Position numbers and translations under genes: made by a program. A stretch of 8,129 nt of DNA from Planctomycetota bacterium (GTDB taxonomy: Bacteria > Planctomycetota > SBBH01 > JAHFOU01), in contig JAHFOU010000095.1 of assembly GCA_023261525.1 (NCBI GenBank), positions 1 through 8,129 of the forward strand. The letters are read 5' to 3'. The notes under the pieces are model-generated. The model did not search any database and was not told the DNA's origin. It saw only the letters and a list, made by a program, of their open reading frames with translations. Below, piece by piece: positions 5,623-8,129 of the stretch (position 1 is the first letter of the stretch; the number at the start of each line of letters is the position of its first letter).

Positions 5623-8129
5623 ATGTCCCTTCGCACCCGTCGGGCCGGCATCGTCCTCCTGGTGGTGGTCGGCGTCCTGGGCATCCTGTCGGTGCTGGGC
5701 GTGGCCTTCCTCACCATGGCCCGCCTGGAGCGCAAGGCCTCCGAACAGCGCGTGAACGTCTCCAAGGCCCGCCTCCTGGCCCGCAGCGGCATCGAGGATG
5801 CCCTGGCCCGTCTCGCCGACGGGCAGGACCCCGACCTCCTGGAAAGCCGGTACGGCGGCGAGGACTGGGACGCCTCCGGAGGCCCCCTGAGCCCCTTCGA
5901 GGCCGCCCAGGAGGTCTACCAGCCGGGAACCCCCAACACCGACGACTGCCCCGCCCGCCAAGCCCTCCGGCCCAGCTTCTTCGCGTGGGACGCCTCGGGA
6001 AAGCCCCGGCGCCTGGGCGTGGACGGGAGGGAGCGGGGATTCTCCGGAGCCCCGACCCCGGACGGCTCCTACGCCCTCCGGGTGCGCCGCTTGAACGGCC
6101 TCTGCCTCAACGGCGGGAACCCTTCGGCCGCCCCCCTGGACGGCGCCAATGCCGTCCTGAGGCGCCTCCTGGGTACTCTTGCGCTCGAGACGGGGCTTCT
6201 GGAATCGGATGGATGGAACCTGGTGGACCGCCGTCCCCGGACCCCCCGGGGGTGGACGGACTGGAACCAGGTCCGGGATGCCGCCTTCAACGGTGCCCAG
6301 GCCAAGCTGGATGCCCTCGCGCCCTACGTGCTGCTGCGGGCCTGGGCGGACCGGCACGTGATCCACCCGGATCCCAAGCCGGCCATGGTGAACCAGGACT
6401 ACGCCTGCTGGGCGGACATCAAGAAGGTGGGCGGGGCCCCGGGCCTCGAGACCTCCGGCGGAAGCGTCGTGGGGCGCTGTCCGGTGTACCTGGGCTGGGC
6501 CCGACACCAGAGGCCGGTCCTGATCGCCCTCCTCAAGGGCCTCAGCGGGTTGACCCTGGACGAACGGACCGTCAGGAGCCAGTTCTCCGGCGACATCATG
6601 GGCACCCTGAGGCTGGCGACGCTGAGCGATCCGGACGCCGCCTCCCTGGCCGGCCAGATCCTGGCCTCCACCAGCGACCTCTCCACCTGGGAGCACTGGA
6701 ACGCCTTCTCGGACAGCCTGACGGTGTCCGGGGCGACGCCCGAGGAGATCCAGGCCAAGCGGGACCTCCTCAAGGCCAACTTCAACCCCAACTCCGACCT
6801 GAACAAGTTCAATCCCAACGGTTCCCTGTGGAGGTCCGTGGACAAGGGGGACCTGCTGGTCTACTCCACGGAGTTCACGCCCTTCCCGATCCAGCCCATC
6901 GAGGTCTCCTGTGCGGGCCGCATCCTGGACCGTAGCGGAAGGCTCCTGGCCATCCGGACCCTCTCCGCGAACCTGGATCCCCCCTCCGCGGTCCGGATCA
7001 CCACCCAGAAGGAGTTCCTCTGCGAGAACCTGGGCAACCTGGACCTCGCGGGCGACGAGACCCAGCCCCGCCTGCCCGGAGCTTCCCCCGTCCCTCCGCT
7101 CGGCATCAGCCAGGGGAGCGCCAAGACCTGGGGACACCTCCTGACGGGGATGGCTGGAAAGGGGATGGCCCTCCAAAGCTACCCGGAACCCTGCGTGGAC
7201 CCCGGTTCCGGGCTCCAGATCACCCCTGCCGACTACGACGGGAACCTCCAGCTGGCAACGGTGGAAACAGGAAAGAACGACACCTACGGGTTCCCGGGTC
7301 AGCTGAAGATGTTGGCACGCTACAACGACGGGCTGGACCTGGACCAGGGCGGAGGCACCTTGGCGAACCAGACGGACCTGAAGCAGGCTCCCGTGACCAA
7401 CAGCCTCCTGGATGCCGCGCTTCCCAACACCTTGTACCCGGACGGCTGTTACAGCGAGAAGGACCGCATGCCGTCCTACCTCTCCCGGAACAATACCAAC
7501 GGCCTGCACGGGGTCCTGGGCTTCTGGTTCAAGCAGAACTACGGCGACACCTCCGCCCTGCTCGCCGGCGGGATGCGGGGGCATGAACTCGTGAGCCTGT
7601 CGAATGCCGGGACCGTCTCCATCCCCGAGAGCCAGTACTTCACGGTGGTGGACGTCTGGGCCCTGAAGTACGGCTTCGCCAGGGCCCTGGCCTCCCTGCA
7701 CGAGATCTGCCACGAGACCCTCGACGACGACAAGGAGCACGGCTTCGGCGTTCCCACCCTCCCGGTGCCCCACCGCTGGCACCTGATGACCTACTACTGG
7801 GACTTCCAGGCCCCGGACTCGGATTCCACCGGGGAGATGGTGCTGGACCAGGGCATCCCGGGGGAAGGGGAGAAGAGCCTCTACGGTTGGAGCGGGAACA
7901 TCTCCACCCTGGCCACCGACATCACCCTGGACGACATCCACGGACCGCACCGGATCTACCTGGGCCGCTATCCCTACGACGCCGGCTACCTCACGGACAA
8001 GGTGGGCGCCGGCGCGGACACCACGATCGACGAGTTCGCGATCTGGGATTTCGGCCAGAACGAAAGCCTGGCCAAGGCCCTGGCCGCCAAGCGCCACCAG
8101 GAGGGCCGCTACTACAAGGGTGCTGCCTA
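5623..8129 (+). CDS. Giant GspK/PilX-like pseudopilin with LamG domain, copy B (3'-truncated by window)
   Basis: 835 codons are visible and the frame is open to the window end. Start ATG 5623 gives MSLRTRRAG, then a hydrophobic helix from Ile10; an in-frame ATG at 5611 would add MSSG. Probable prepilin cleavage is G9/I10, with Val at +5 instead of Glu. The following LERKASEQRVN ... LLARSGIEDALARL nearly repeats copy A. Shared landmarks in order: DDCPARQALRPSFF (Cys109), AKLDALAPYVLLRAW, GRCPVYLGWARHQRPVLIALL (GspK-like segment), GQILASTSDL, the Asn-rich stretch 386-399, STEF (415-418), Cys430, TQKEFLCENLG (Cys467), SYPEPCVD (Cys524), ADYDGNLQ, LYPDGCY (Cys609), and a LamG-like domain of about 612-831 (GLHGVLGFWFK, HRWHLMTYYWDFQ, TIDEFAIWDFG, GRYYKG). 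The window ends just after the LamG domain, so the beta-rich tail seen in copy A is not visible. Main differences are a shorter linker before the LamG and a divergent LamG middle. A long antisense frame covers this gene, but paralogy to copy A shows this strand is the coding one. Confidence 0.78.
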   Translation, partial: MSLRTRRAGIVLLVVVGVLGILSVLGVAFLTMARLERKASEQRVNVSKARLLARSGIEDALARLADGQDPDLLESRYGGEDWDASGGPLSPFEAAQEVYQPGTPNTDDCPARQALRPSFFAWDASGKPRRLGVDGRERGFSGAPTPDGSYALRVRRLNGLCLNGGNPSAAPLDGANAVLRRLLGTLALETGLLESDGWNLVDRRPRTPRGWTDWNQVRDAAFNGAQAKLDALAPYVLLRAWADRHVIHPDPKPAMVNQDYACWADIKKVGGAPGLETSGGSVVGRCPVYLGWARHQRPVLIALLKGLSGLTLDERTVRSQFSGDIMGTLRLATLSDPDAASLAGQILASTSDLSTWEHWNAFSDSLTVSGATPEEIQAKRDLLKANFNPNSDLNKFNPNGSLWRSVDKGDLLVYSTEFTPFPIQPIEVSCAGRILDRSGRLLAIRTLSANLDPPSAVRITTQKEFLCENLGNLDLAGDETQPRLPGASPVPPLGISQGSAKTWGHLLTGMAGKGMALQSYPEPCVDPGSGLQITPADYDGNLQLATVETGKNDTYGFPGQLKMLARYNDGLDLDQGGGTLANQTDLKQAPVTNSLLDAALPNTLYPDGCYSEKDRMPSYLSRNNTNGLHGVLGFWFKQNYGDTSALLAGGMRGHELVSLSNAGTVSIPESQYFTVVDVWALKYGFARALASLHEICHETLDDDKEHGFGVPTLPVPHRWHLMTYYWDFQAPDSDSTGEMVLDQGIPGEGEKSLYGWSGNISTLATDITLDDIHGPHRIYLGRYPYDAGYLTDKVGAGADTTIDEFAIWDFGQNESLAKALAAKRHQEGRYYKGAA
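6751..6834 (+). repeat. Near-identical coding repeat shared with 2485-2568 (Asn-rich segment, copy B)
   Basis: This is the second copy of the 84-nt block; 78 of 84 bases match copy A in the same frame, and 24 of 28 codons are identical. The encoded residues 377-404 carry the Asn-rich motif and end with SLWR. Flanking sequence is much less similar at the nucleotide level, so the block stands out as specifically constrained or recently homogenised. Confidence 0.85.

Noticed and set aside
7699..7713. HEICH in the LamG domain of copy B resembles a zinc-peptidase HExxH
   Set aside because: It lies in a variable LamG segment, copy A lacks it, and no third-ligand helix of a peptidase fold follows. 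Probably coincidence.
5584..8097. Antisense open frame of 837 codons covering the whole of pseudopilin copy B
   Set aside because: It is a composition shadow of a GC-rich gene: rich in G, V, Q and P, with no recognisable domains. The + strand product aligns with copy A along its length, which fixes the coding strand.

Overview
The window is very GC-rich and almost entirely coding on the + strand. It holds four genes read in the same direction and packed like an operon. The gaps are 9, 1 and 35 nt, and the first and last genes run off the window edges. Taxonomy cannot be fixed from this sequence. The high GC, exported proteins with degenerate TPR-like/tryptophan modules, and large pilin-like proteins with LamG-type tails suggest an environmental bacterium, such as Acidobacteriota (Holophagae-like) or a Planctomycetes/Myxococcota-type genome. 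This is a low-confidence guess.

Layout: (1) 1-1167 is the 3' part of a protein with a degenerate TPR-like front and an alpha/beta-hydrolase domain. It keeps the GxSxG serine but has lost the usual HGGG, Asp and His positions. (2) 1177-4416 is a 1079-residue protein with a type IV prepilin-like N-terminus lacking Glu5, as in GspK/PilX. A GspK-like core follows, then a LamG/concanavalin-A-like jellyroll and a beta-rich tail. (3) 4418-5587 is an exported TPR-like protein with a gluzincin-type metallopeptidase domain (HEMLH plus a downstream WLMEG). (4) 5623 to the window end is a second copy of gene 2, clearly paralogous along its whole visible length, and cut off by the window just after its LamG domain.

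The arrangement reads as two repeats of one unit: an exported hydrolase-like protein with a TPR/Trp front, followed by a giant GspK-like pseudopilin with a lectin-like tail. My working hypothesis is that the two pseudopilins are minor, tip-type subunits of a type II secretion or type IV pilus-like machine. Their LamG tails would contact a surface, polymer or protein, and the partner hydrolases would act in the envelope or outside the cell. The homologies rest on motif reading only. No pilus or secretion core genes (ATPase, GspF/PilC, secretin, prepilin peptidase) lie in the window. No RNA genes, CRISPR arrays, insertion sequences or convincing terminators were seen.
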